A DNA stretch of 64,000 nt from Afipia sp. (lineage in GTDB: Bacteria; Pseudomonadota; Alphaproteobacteria; Rhizobiales; Xanthobacteraceae), in NCBI GenBank assembly GCA_017308575.1, contig JAFKEQ010000005.1, positions 106,093 through 170,092 of the forward strand, written 5' to 3'. Under the pieces are notes generated by a model. The model was not told the DNA's origin and did no database searches. It was given only the letters and a program-made list of their open reading frames with translations. Positions 18,203 through 26,392 of this stretch are shown piece by piece; position 1 is the first letter of the stretch, and the number at the start of each line of letters is the position of its first letter. A program made the position numbers and the translations under genes.

Positions 18203-18841
18203 ATGGTTGCCACCGATCCAACAACGCTGCCCCATTCCGGGGACGAGGACAGTGCCAAGCGCCAGCAGATCATGGATGGCGCCCGGCGGGTCTTTATGGA
18301 TCTGGGCTTCGACGGCGCCAGCATGAACGAGATCGCCCGGGCCGCCGGAGTCTCCAAAGGCACTCTGTATGTCTATTTCGCCGACAAGCATTCGCTGTTC
18401 GAGGCGACCGTCGAGCAGGAATGCCTTTCCCATGGACGTCTGGCTTTCAACTTCGATCCGGCCCGCGATACGAAAACCACGTTGCTTGACTTCGGCCGCG
18501 CCTACATCGAAGTGCTTTGCCGGCCGGATGGCGGTTCCGCCGTCAGAACCGTGATGGCGATCGCGGAGCGGATGCCTGACGTCGGACGCCGTTTCTACGA
18601 GAACGTCATTGCACTGACGATGCATCGCCTCGCCACCTATCTCGGAGAGAAAGTGAAAAGGGGCGAACTTGCAATTGACGATTGCGAACTGGCTGCAGCG
18701 CAATTCACGATGATGTGCCAGGCCACGCTATTCCAGCCCTACGTGTTTCAGGTGAGGCCTTCCCCCTCCCCTGCGCAGATCACCACTGTGGTCGAAAGCG
18801 CGACGCTGATGTTTCTCACGCACTATCGGGCGAAGAATTGA
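18203..18841 (+). CDS. TetR/AcrR-family transcriptional regulator of the adjacent efflux operon
   Basis: 212-residue one-component repressor. The N-terminal helix-turn-helix is typical (RQQIMDGARRVFMDLGFDG, then MNEIARAAGVSKGTLYVYF, residues about 20-65). The C-terminal ligand domain resembles the TetR_C group of AcrR-like proteins (FGRAYIEVLCRPDGG, AIAERMPDVGRRFYE). It is divergent from emrAB, with the 41-bp palindrome between them. Autoregulation and repression of emrAB are inferred from this arrangement. The inducing ligand is unknown. Confidence 0.92.
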   Translation: MVATDPTTLPHSGDEDSAKRQQIMDGARRVFMDLGFDGASMNEIARAAGVSKGTLYVYFADKHSLFEATVEQECLSHGRLAFNFDPARDTKTTLLDFGRAYIEVLCRPDGGSAVRTVMAIAERMPDVGRRFYENVIALTMHRLATYLGEKVKRGELAIDDCELAAAQFTMMCQATLFQPYVFQVRPSPSPAQITTVVESATLMFLTHYRAKN

Positions 18842-19020
18842 CGGCGCTTTTTCGCCTTCGCAATTGAGCCGCCCTAACCTCCCAGTGCATGCACTCCGGT
18901 TCCATTGTCATAAAGCGGAAGCATTCGCCGTTAGCGCGATGGCGCATACAGTCCTGGCGAAATCACAGGCTTGATCGTTTCACGAAAACCCTGGACACTT
19001 TTCGCGGAATTCGACTGGGA

Positions 19021-19525
19021 ATGCTTTTGATGATCGACATTGATCCCGGGCACCTGTCCGGCGTCATCACCGACATTTATGAAGCCGCTTACAATCCGGC
19101 ACATGGAATGTCGCCGTAGAGCACCTGTGCGACCTATTCCAAGGTTCCAGGGCATGTCTTGGCCGGATCGGCCCCGATCTCCAGCCGGGCGACGCCATCA
19201 CAACCAGTTTTGATCCAAAATATCACCAACTTTACATCGATGAACTCTCCTGCATTTCCAATCCGCTGATCGATGCGGTGATCGTCGCGCCGGTGGGAAC
19301 CGTTTATCACGACCACGCTCTGGTCGGCGAACAGTTGAAGCGAAGCAGCTTCTGGAACGAATGGATGGCGCCGGTCGCTCGGTGAGAGAAGCCGCCGAAG
19401 ACGCCGGCATCGCCTACAGCACCATGCGTTCGAATCTTGAGAGCGTGTTCCGCAAGACGGAAACACGTCAGCAGAGTCAGTTGGTCGCGCTGCTGCGCAG
19501 TCTGCAACCGCCGATCGGAAACTGA
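19021..19525 (+). pseudogene. Remnant of a LuxR-family transcriptional regulator
   Basis: Three pieces of one protein appear in different frames. Piece 1 (19021-19119) reads LSGVITDIYEAAYNPA, like the N terminus of the large LuxR-type regulators of this group, then hits a stop. Piece 2 (about 19158-19385) reads SFDPKYHQLYIDELS, VGTVYHDHALVGEQL and SSFWNEWMAPV, the middle of such proteins. Piece 3 (about 19361-19525) reads REAAEDAGIAYSTMRSNLES and TRQQSQLVALL, the C-terminal helix-turn-helix, and ends in TGA. The part between the middle and the helix-turn-helix domain is deleted. At least two frame changes make the gene non-functional. Assignment is by sequence feel, without a database search. 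Confidence 0.7.
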
Positions 19526-19672
19526 CTCTTCATTGAAAGCCGGAGCACACTTCCCGGCAAATGCCGGATTTTATTCGCGACGCCTTGATGCGATGTTTGA
19601 AGCTGAAAACAGCCCGACGCCGAGACAGATTTTGCGACTAGCCAAATCGTCTGTTTTTCTCCAAGAAAACTT

Positions 19673-19699
19673 AAAGCCCGGCTCGCGCCGGGCTTTTTT
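19673..19699 (+). terminator. Rho-independent terminator
   Basis: AGCCCGG and CCGGGCT form a perfect seven-pair stem around CTCGCG, followed by TTTTTT, so it is a strong terminator for rightward transcription. In the leftward direction the stem is followed by TTTAAGTTTTC, so it may also serve the extensin-like gene that ends at 19724. Confidence 0.85.
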
Positions 19700-19723
19700 G
19701 TCACGGAGGTTATGACCCACGCA

Positions 19724-20944
19724 TTATCTGACGCGCGACTCGTCCTCGATCGTGTCTTGATCTTCCTTCGACAGCGGTCCCTTGGCGAGGATGCGCTTCA
19801 CCCGCTGGCCGATCGATCCGGTTATGCCACCATCGCGTCCGGCATATCCGCGAGGCGCGGCACGCGCGGCGATCTCCTCGCCAGACACGGCAGCGGGCTG
19901 GCAGATGATACGCCCCGAAGCCCGGCGCATCAGATCGACGTGGATATGATCGTAGTGATAGACGTTCGAACCCGGCGCCAGCACGGTGTTGAACTGCTGG
20001 CACGCCGCGCCCTGCACGTCGCGCAGGAAACCCTGCTCTTCCGGCATTCCCTTCCATCCGGTTTTCACCGAAATCCGGCGTCCGTCGGCCAGCACGAAAG
20101 CTGCGATGTCGAGCGCATTGCCGAAGGCATGTTCGGAAATATGCGCACGCGAATTGCCGTTCATGCCGCGGCACGAGTAAGCCGAAATCTGCTTGATCTC
20201 CACCACGGGTGATCCGAACCAGCGCTGCGCGGCGGGTTGCACAGAATCCGCCAGCCAGCGGTCCAGCACCGACACGATCGGACATGCCAGCGTCGCCGCG
20301 GGTTTCAGCGCGACCGGGCCGACGCCATTGACCGGAGATCCCTGCGCCGGACCGAGCCGCGGCGGCGTATACGGCTGACTCGCCGGATAGGATTGCGCTG
20401 CATAGGGAGCGCGGGTCTGCGGCGGGCGGCCCATCGGCGGTGACGCCGCATCGGAGCCCGCTTCGATATCTTCTTCATCAGGCGGCGCAACACCGGGCGC
20501 ATTCAACGGCATCGGTGCGCTGGCGGATGCAGAATACGGCGCGGCGCGCGATGCCTGATAGGGCTGCGGCGGCGGATAAGACGGTGCGCCCGTCTGCATG
20601 TAGGGTTGCTGCGAGGGATAGGACGGCGGTCGCGACACCGGCCAGCGCGGCTGATTGCCGATGCCCGCCGGCGGGCGCAGATCGTCAGCATAACCGAGGC
20701 TGCTGTTGCTCTCCCCAAGCGCAGCCACCTTAAGCGGAAATTCGGCACCGCAGGCGCCGGGCCCGGAAATCGGATCGATACGGACGAGATCGGCGCTTTC
20801 ACGGACTGCTCCGGATTTCAGGCACGCCTTCTCCGCCTCGGCCCGCCAGGGTTCGCGTTCCGCAGTCATGAAACCGCGGCCGCAACCCGCCAGGGCGACG
20901 AGGACACAGGAGCCGACTACAAACAAACTTACTCCGCGCGTCAT
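19724..20944 (-). CDS. Extensin-like C-terminal domain lipoprotein
   Basis: 406-residue exported protein. The N terminus is a lipoprotein signal with lipobox LAGC (VLVALAGCGRG), so it should be lipidated at Cys21. A low-complexity Pro/Ser/Tyr/Gln-rich spacer covers about residues 100-200. The C-terminal half (about 215-395) is the bacterial extensin-like C domain: CPIVSVLDRWLADSVQPAA, ISAYSCRGMNGN, ISEHAFGNALDIAAFVLADG and YHYDHIHVDLM. The conserved His/Asp residues (EHAFGNALD, YHYDHIHVD) resemble those of D-Ala-D-Ala metallopeptidases. A wall-hydrolase function is plausible but not shown for the family here. Confidence 0.9.
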   Translation of the reverse strand: MTRGVSLFVVGSCVLVALAGCGRGFMTAEREPWRAEAEKACLKSGAVRESADLVRIDPISGPGACGAEFPLKVAALGESNSSLGYADDLRPPAGIGNQPRWPVSRPPSYPSQQPYMQTGAPSYPPPQPYQASRAAPYSASASAPMPLNAPGVAPPDEEDIEAGSDAASPPMGRPPQTRAPYAAQSYPASQPYTPPRLGPAQGSPVNGVGPVALKPAATLACPIVSVLDRWLADSVQPAAQRWFGSPVVEIKQISAYSCRGMNGNSRAHISEHAFGNALDIAAFVLADGRRISVKTGWKGMPEEQGFLRDVQGAACQQFNTVLAPGSNVYHYDHIHVDLMRRASGRIICQPAAVSGEEIAARAAPRGYAGRDGGITGSIGQRVKRILAKGPLSKEDQDTIEDESRVR

Positions 20945-21119
20945 TTACGCAAAGTCGCCGAAGATCATTAAAGACTCTTCAACGCATTGTTATTCAAGGT
21001 TTTTTAACCATACCGCGACAGCCGAACAACGAAGCGGCAGCGGTCCTGACTTTTCCCGCGCGGAACGACTTGGTAGCCTTGGCCGTTACTTGACCAGCGT
21101 TGAGCCAAGGGAGCTTCCC

Positions 21120-21203
21120 ATGACCATCGTCGGGCCTCTAAGTATCGCTGCCGCGTATGCTTCGCTCTTTTTCGTCGCTGCCGTCGTATTAGGAATGTTC
21201 TAG
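21120..21203 (+). CDS. Putative 27-residue single-helix membrane microprotein
   Basis: A short ATG-to-TAG frame encodes MTIVGPLSIAAAYASLFFVA and a few more residues, nearly all hydrophobic and fitting one membrane helix. A good ribosome site (AAGGGAG) lies six bases before the ATG. It stands alone, 64 bases upstream of the MBL-rhodanese gene on the same strand. The function is unknown and chance occurrence cannot be excluded. Confidence 0.45.
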   Translation: MTIVGPLSIAAAYASLFFVAAVVLGMF

Positions 21204-21267
21204 CGGCCATCGTTCAACCTGGAGCGACCAGCTTTGATTGCGCATCGTTTTTGCGCGATAATGCGTC

Positions 21268-22308
21268 ATGATTTTCCGGCAGCTCTTCGACACCACATCC
21301 AGCACCTACACGTATCTTCTGGCCAGCCGCAGAGGCGGCGAGGCGCTGATTATCGATCCCGTGGTTGAAAAGCTGGACCACTATCTGCGCCTGCTGCGCG
21401 AACTCGACCTGCGCCTCATCAAGGCGATCGACACCCACATTCACGCCGATCATGTCAGTGCGCTCGGAGCGCTGCGCGATCATACGCACTGCATCACCGT
21501 GATGGGCGAACAGAGCGGCGTCGATGTCGTCTCGATGCGCGTGTCGGACGGCGACCGCATCGATGTCGACGGCATCGATCTCGACGTGATCTACACGCCC
21601 GGCCATACCGACGATTCCTACAGCTTCGTGATGCCGGACCGGGTCTTCACCGGCGACACGCTGCTGATCCGCGGTACCGGCCGCACCGATTTTCAGAACG
21701 GCGACGCTCGCGCGCAGTATGACTCAATCTTCAACCGGCTGCTGAAGCTGCCGGAACACACATTGGTCTATCCCGCCCATGATTATAAGGGCGACACCGT
21801 TTCCACCATCGGCGAGGAGAAACGCTGCAATCCGCGCCTGCAGGTGTCATCCATCGACCAGTATGTCGAGTTGATGGCCAACCTGCACTTGCCCAACCCG
21901 AAGATGATGGATGTGGCAGTACCGGCCAATCTGCACATGGGCCTCGCTCAAGATAATGTCGCGCAACGCGGTTGGGCGGTTTCGCCTTCGCAGGCCATGA
22001 CGATGCTCGGCCAGCCCGGCATTCTGCTGATCGATCTGCGGGAGCAAGGCGAGCGGAGAAAGCACGGCATCATCCCGGGGTCGGTTCACGCGCCCTATCC
22101 CGACCTCGCAAACAATGTGCAGCCCGGCGGCATCCTGCATCAACTCGGAACCATGTCCGGCAACAACCTGCTGTTCTATTGCGCATTCGGCGAACGCTCT
22201 GCGATGGCTGTGCAGGCAGCGCAGGATTCCGGCCTCTCCACGGCCCGCCATATCGAGGGCGGACTGGACGGCTGGCGCAAGGCTGGCGGGCCGATCACCG
22301 CCTCGTAA
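21268..22308 (+). CDS. MBL-fold hydrolase fused to rhodanese (persulfide dioxygenase-like)
   Basis: 346-residue two-domain protein. Residues about 1-220 form a metallo-beta-lactamase domain of the ETHE1/persulfide dioxygenase type: THIHADHVSALGALR, YTPGHTDDSYSF, FTGDTLLIRGTGRTDFQNG and VYPAHDYKGDTVSTIGEEK. Residues about 240-346 form a rhodanese domain with an intact active-site cysteine (LLFYCAFGERSA). Such fusions oxidise glutathione persulfide and transfer sulfane sulfur, so a role in sulfide or persulfide detoxification is likely. No sulfide-responsive regulator is seen nearby. Confidence 0.9.
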   Translation: MIFRQLFDTTSSTYTYLLASRRGGEALIIDPVVEKLDHYLRLLRELDLRLIKAIDTHIHADHVSALGALRDHTHCITVMGEQSGVDVVSMRVSDGDRIDVDGIDLDVIYTPGHTDDSYSFVMPDRVFTGDTLLIRGTGRTDFQNGDARAQYDSIFNRLLKLPEHTLVYPAHDYKGDTVSTIGEEKRCNPRLQVSSIDQYVELMANLHLPNPKMMDVAVPANLHMGLAQDNVAQRGWAVSPSQAMTMLGQPGILLIDLREQGERRKHGIIPGSVHAPYPDLANNVQPGGILHQLGTMSGNNLLFYCAFGERSAMAVQAAQDSGLSTARHIEGGLDGWRKAGGPITAS

Positions 22309-22446
22309 CAGGCGCGCGACCACCCCGATTCCATCAACAATGCAACGAATATATCGCCACCCCCTGGTCGCGGCATTGCATCCGCGCGGCGACCCTGCCA
22401 ACAATCGCGGTTCGCATAGTCCATTTTCCGATCAGGTATTTCTCTC

Positions 22447-24000
22447 GTGAAAATTCGTGACGGTCTGTTTCTCGCATCGATGCTGTGCGGCATCGTTCTC
22501 GTGCATGCGGCGCACGCGCAATCCAATCCGCCGGTTACGCAGACCGCGCCCGCGGAACCACAACCGTCGGCTCCCGCACCTGCCGACAATCCGCCGACGC
22601 AGCCCGCAGCCGCGCCATCGCAGGCCACCACCGATCCGGCACAGACACCCGATACGGAAGAACCTGCTGGCAACGTCGCGACCCTGAAGGGCACCGCGAC
22701 TGTCACGCGCAACGGCATGACCGGACCGCTGAAAATTCAGGATGAAATCTATAAAGGCGACATCCTGCAGACCGGCAAGAATTCGACGCTCGGCGTGACA
22801 TTCAGTGACGACACCACGCTCAACCTCTCAGCGACATCTCGTGTGGTCGTCGATAATTTCGTCTATCAGAACGGCGGCAAGGACAACGCCGCTCTGATCA
22901 ACGTGACGCGCGGCACCATGGCCTTCGTTGCCGCCGCCGTCGCCAAGACCGGCGATATGAAAATCGAGACGCCGACGGCAACGCTCGGCATTCGCGGCAC
23001 GACTGGCGTGGTCGAGGTTCCGGAAAACACCGACGCTGCCGGGAAAAGCGCCAACAACGTCGGGGTGAAGCTTTATCCGGATGCCGACGGCAAGGTTGGA
23101 CGGATCGAGGTCAAAGCCCGCGACGGCGCGCCGCTCGGCATGCTGACGCAGGGCGCGAGCGGCTATACCGTGCGCGGCACGATGGTCAGCGGATTCGGCA
23201 TGCGCATGACCGCGACGCCCATGGTGATGTCGGCCCAGGTGATCGCGCGCGACCGCGCCTTCACGCAACGCGTCTTCGCCATGCAGGGCATCGGGCGCAA
23301 CATCGTCATGCAGCAACGCAATTTCCGCATGCAGAATCCGAACCGTCCGCCGGCCTTCGGTCGGCCGGGCTTCAATCAGCGCGGTGGCTTCAACCAGCCC
23401 GGCCAGCGCGGCGGATTCAATCAGCCGGGGCTGCGCGGACAGCCGGGGCTGCGCGGACAGCCGGGGCTGCGCGGACAGCCGGGCCTGAACAACCGCGCGG
23501 GGCAACCAAACGCACCCGGCCAGTTCAATCGCCCGGGAATCAATCAACCCGGGTCGCGACAACCGGGCCTGCAACATCAGCCGGGGCAACGCGGCAACCT
23601 GCAGCCAAACACGGGCATGCCGGGACGCGCAGGTCTTCCGCATCAGAACGGATTGCAAAGAACTCCGGGGACACCGGGCCAGTTAGGACAAAGACCCGGA
23701 GCGCCGAACCATTTTGGAGGACGGCAACAGCTCGCGCCGGGACAAAACACCCTGCCGCGGCAGACCGGAATGCCCGGCGGATTCCAGCGACCATCGGGCA
23801 TGCCGAGCATTCCCGGCGTATCGGGCGCCGCGGGCGGCATTTTGAATCGCCTCGGAGTTCCCAACAGTGCTCGCATCCCGCAGGCGCCCGGGCAGCGAAT
23901 GCCAACGGCGTCGCCGCGGGCGGGACAGCGCGGACTGCCGAGCGTGCAAAAGAGATTGCCGCAAGGACCAAAGCCAAAAGATCCGCGCAACGTGAGGTAA
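22447..24000 (+). CDS. Exported FecR-domain protein with Gly/Pro/Gln-rich repetitive tail
   Basis: 517-residue exported protein. A signal peptide probably ends at AHA-QS (about residue 24), and a Pro/Ala/Thr-rich linker follows. A FecR-type domain lies at about 75-260: ATLKGTATVTRNGMTGP, KGDILQTGKNSTLGVTFSD, and TPTATLGIRGTTGVVEV. This is the general cell-surface FecR domain, not the iron sigma-factor regulator, because no FecI partner or membrane helix is present. From about residue 290 the tail is dominated by Gly, Pro, Gln, Arg and Asn with PGQRG/PGLRG units (tandem repeat at 23425-23484). It probably lies in the periplasm or at the cell surface. Confidence 0.85.
   Translation: MKIRDGLFLASMLCGIVLVHAAHAQSNPPVTQTAPAEPQPSAPAPADNPPTQPAAAPSQATTDPAQTPDTEEPAGNVATLKGTATVTRNGMTGPLKIQDEIYKGDILQTGKNSTLGVTFSDDTTLNLSATSRVVVDNFVYQNGGKDNAALINVTRGTMAFVAAAVAKTGDMKIETPTATLGIRGTTGVVEVPENTDAAGKSANNVGVKLYPDADGKVGRIEVKARDGAPLGMLTQGASGYTVRGTMVSGFGMRMTATPMVMSAQVIARDRAFTQRVFAMQGIGRNIVMQQRNFRMQNPNRPPAFGRPGFNQRGGFNQPGQRGGFNQPGLRGQPGLRGQPGLRGQPGLNNRAGQPNAPGQFNRPGINQPGSRQPGLQHQPGQRGNLQPNTGMPGRAGLPHQNGLQRTPGTPGQLGQRPGAPNHFGGRQQLAPGQNTLPRQTGMPGGFQRPSGMPSIPGVSGAAGGILNRLGVPNSARIPQAPGQRMPTASPRAGQRGLPSVQKRLPQGPKPKDPRNVR
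23425..23484 (+). repeat. 18-bp tandem repeat (about 3.3 copies) within the FecR-domain gene
   Basis: The unit CCGGGGCTGCGCGGACAG occurs three times without any change (23425, 23443, 23461) and once partly, encoding Pro-Gly-Leu-Arg-Gly-Gln repeats. Identical copies suggest recent expansion or ongoing slippage, so copy number may vary between strains. Confidence 0.9.
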
Positions 24001-24084
24001 TTCAATCCGGAACGTGCAGCAGGCAGGGTGGCATGCATGCGTTGTCGGCGGTAGCATCGCCGTCATGATGCGACCGGATTTGAC

Positions 24085-25635
24085 ATGCGTATAAAAGTGA
24101 TCCTGCTGGGCCTCTTGGCGCTGGTCGTGTCGTTCGCGGTCAGCCTCTATGCGATGAATACGTTCTGGCCGGTCACGGTGGAAAAGCCGGTGCTCGCGAA
24201 ACTGCCGCCATTGCCGCCGGTCACGCGCAATTCGGAAATCCTGACTCCGATCGCGGTGTCGATCACAGCGCTGCGTGATGCGCTGGACCGCGCGGCGCCG
24301 CGCAATCTCGGCGGCAAGGCAGAAAATCCTGTCAGCCAGATCCTGCAGAACGCCGATATCAGCTGGACCGTTTCGCGCGGTCCGATCGCCGCATCCGGCG
24401 CGCAGAACGCACTCGCGCTGTCGACACCGCTCGACGGCAAGCTCACGGTGCTGGGATCGCTCTCCGCCGCGAGCGGAACCGCGCTCGGCAACGCACTGGG
24501 TAACGTGCTCGGCAACAATGCGGTCAAGCAACTCGGCAGCGTGTCGATCAAGTCGCTGAATGCCAATGCGACGATTCACGGCAATGTCGGAGTGACCTCC
24601 CGGCCGGAAGTCCTGCGAGAGTGGCGGATCGATCCGAAGCTGACCGCGCAGGTCAGCATCGGCGACAGCAACCTCACCGTCGCGGGCGCCAAGGTTGCCG
24701 TCCCCGCACAGGTCAAGCCCGTGATCGACAAGACGGTGAACGAACAACTGGCGCTGTTGCAGCAGCGTCTGCGCAATGACCGCACGCTCGAACAAAATGC
24801 GCGGCGGGAATGGGCGAAGCTGTGTCGCTCGATGCCGCTGCCGCCGGCCGCACCCGGCATGCCGGTGCTGTGGCTCGAAATGCGTCCGATACGCGCGGTC
24901 GCGGCACAGCCGCGCATTGATACCAGCAACGTCAACCTGATGCTTGGCCTGCAGGCGGAAACCCGCGTGCTGCCATCGGAAACCAAGCCGGATTGTCCCT
25001 TCCCCGCCACGCTCGACATCGTCGCGCCGACAGACAGAGGACGTGTCACCATCGGTGTGCCGATCGATCTGCCTTTCACCGAAGTGAACAAGATCGTTGA
25101 AGTGCAATTGAAAGGGCGCACCTTCCCGGAAGACGGCAGCGGCTCCGTCGACGTCACCGTGAAAAGCGCAAGCGTTTCCGCAGCCGGACAGCGGCTGCTG
25201 ATTTCGCTGCTCGTCAACGCCAAGGAAAAGAAAAGCTGGTTCGGCTTCGGCGGCGAAGCAACGATCCATATCTGGGGCCGGCCCGTACTGGATCAGGCGA
25301 CTCAGGTTCTGCGGCTGACCGATCTCGAACTCGCGGTTGAATCCGATTCCGCATTCGGCCTGCTCGGCGCCGCCGCGCGTCCGGTCATTCCATATGTACA
25401 GCGCGCGCTCGAACAGCGCGCGACCATCGACCTCAAGACATTCGCCGCCAACGCGCAGCAGAAACTCTCAGCGGTTGTCGCGGATTTCCGGAAGAGCGAA
25501 AGCGGCATCCGCGTCGATGCAGCGGTGACGGGCATCCGCCTCGGCAGCATCGCCTTCGACTCCAACACCCTACGTATCATTGCGGAGGCAGACGGCACGA
25601 TGAGCGTGGCCGTGACCTCAATTCCAAATCTGTAG
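24085..25635 (+). CDS. DUF4403 family protein
   Basis: 516-residue protein with one N-terminal hydrophobic segment (about residues 4-22, KVILLGLLALVVSFAVSLYA), either a signal anchor or an uncleaved signal. The rest is predicted to be extracytoplasmic and rich in beta-strands. Features seen are ITALRDALDRAAPRNLGGK, ISWTVSRGPI, the segment around EWAKLCRSMPL, and WFGFGGEATIHIWGRPVLD. Repeated strand-turn patterns and its size fit the DUF4403 family, which has no known function. It lies 84 bases after the FecR-domain gene and may share its transcript. Confidence 0.72.
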   Translation: MRIKVILLGLLALVVSFAVSLYAMNTFWPVTVEKPVLAKLPPLPPVTRNSEILTPIAVSITALRDALDRAAPRNLGGKAENPVSQILQNADISWTVSRGPIAASGAQNALALSTPLDGKLTVLGSLSAASGTALGNALGNVLGNNAVKQLGSVSIKSLNANATIHGNVGVTSRPEVLREWRIDPKLTAQVSIGDSNLTVAGAKVAVPAQVKPVIDKTVNEQLALLQQRLRNDRTLEQNARREWAKLCRSMPLPPAAPGMPVLWLEMRPIRAVAAQPRIDTSNVNLMLGLQAETRVLPSETKPDCPFPATLDIVAPTDRGRVTIGVPIDLPFTEVNKIVEVQLKGRTFPEDGSGSVDVTVKSASVSAAGQRLLISLLVNAKEKKSWFGFGGEATIHIWGRPVLDQATQVLRLTDLELAVESDSAFGLLGAAARPVIPYVQRALEQRATIDLKTFAANAQQKLSAVVADFRKSESGIRVDAAVTGIRLGSIAFDSNTLRIIAEADGTMSVAVTSIPNL

Positions 25636-25862
25636 GCATCACGAAGCCTGCAGAATACAGCCCCGCGCCGCTGTTCAACCTATGTTCCATCTGTTCATCA
25701 TGATCGCCGGGTTGATGGAACCCGCGCGATGACATGATCTGCCCACATTTCAGCGTCATGGAACTTTCATGCGCCCGTTGCCGTTGAGCCGGGCCGTTCG
25801 TCGCGCCGGCCTGTTGCGTCCGCGTTGAATTCATTTCCCAACGATCGCCGAGGATAGACATC

Positions 25863-26348
25863 ATGAAGCGCATTTTGCTCGCCGCAGCAGCGGCGATGAT
25901 GCTGATTCATCCTGCCAACGCACAGCGCGCGGACTACGAACAAATGGTCGCCACTCACGCAGCCGCCAATGGCGTGCCCGTCGAACTGGTTCATCGCGTC
26001 ATCATGCGCGAGAGCCGCTACAATCCGCGCGCCGTGAGCCGCGGCAATTACGGCATGATGCAGATCAAGCTCGCGACCGCGCGCGGCCTCGGTTACACCG
26101 GCACCGCGCAGGGCCTGCTCGATCCCGACACCAACCTCACCTACGCCGTGAAATATCTCGCGGGCGCTTATCGTGCGGCGGGCGGCAATCATAGCCGCGC
26201 GGTTGCTTACTATGCGGGCGGCTACTACTACGCCGCGAAGCGCCAGGGCTTGCTGCCGGTTCAGCAGGTTGCGGCCGAGCGGGACATCACGCTGTTCGAC
26301 GCCAATGCGCAGGAAATTCCGCGGCGGCATCGGCGACACCGCCACTGA
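25863..26348 (+). CDS. Small lytic transglycosylase (SLT domain)
   Basis: 161-residue exported peptidoglycan lytic enzyme. The signal peptide ends near ANA-QRA (about residue 20). The SLT domain fills most of the rest: VHRVIMRESRYNPRAVS holds the catalytic Glu, then GNYGMMQIKLATARGLGY, and TNLTYAVKYLAGAYRAAGG. AVAYYAGGYYYAAKR replaces the usual AlaTyrAsnAlaGly segment, with Tyr-Ala-Gly. The last ten residues are mostly Arg and His (PRRHRRHRH). The short length is normal for the standalone SLT class. Confidence 0.9.
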   Translation: MKRILLAAAAAMMLIHPANAQRADYEQMVATHAAANGVPVELVHRVIMRESRYNPRAVSRGNYGMMQIKLATARGLGYTGTAQGLLDPDTNLTYAVKYLAGAYRAAGGNHSRAVAYYAGGYYYAAKRQGLLPVQQVAAERDITLFDANAQEIPRRHRRHRH

Positions 26349-26362
26349 CGATCTATTGAAAT

Positions 26363-26392
26363 AGCCGGTCTCAGTTTGAGGCCGGCTTTATT
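26363..26392 (+). terminator. Terminator shared by convergent genes, overlapping the end of the leftward gene
   Basis: AGCCGGTCTC pairs with GAGGCCGGCT (one G-U pair) around AGTTT, followed by TTATTTC. It lies 15 bases after the transglycosylase stop. The stop codon of the leftward membrane-protein gene (26371) lies inside the hairpin, so the last codons of that gene double as terminator sequence. Confidence 0.75.

Noticed and set aside
23683..25269. Leftward 528-codon frame opposite the DUF4403 gene
   Set aside because: Antisense shadow; the rightward protein has an N-terminal membrane segment and family-like pattern.
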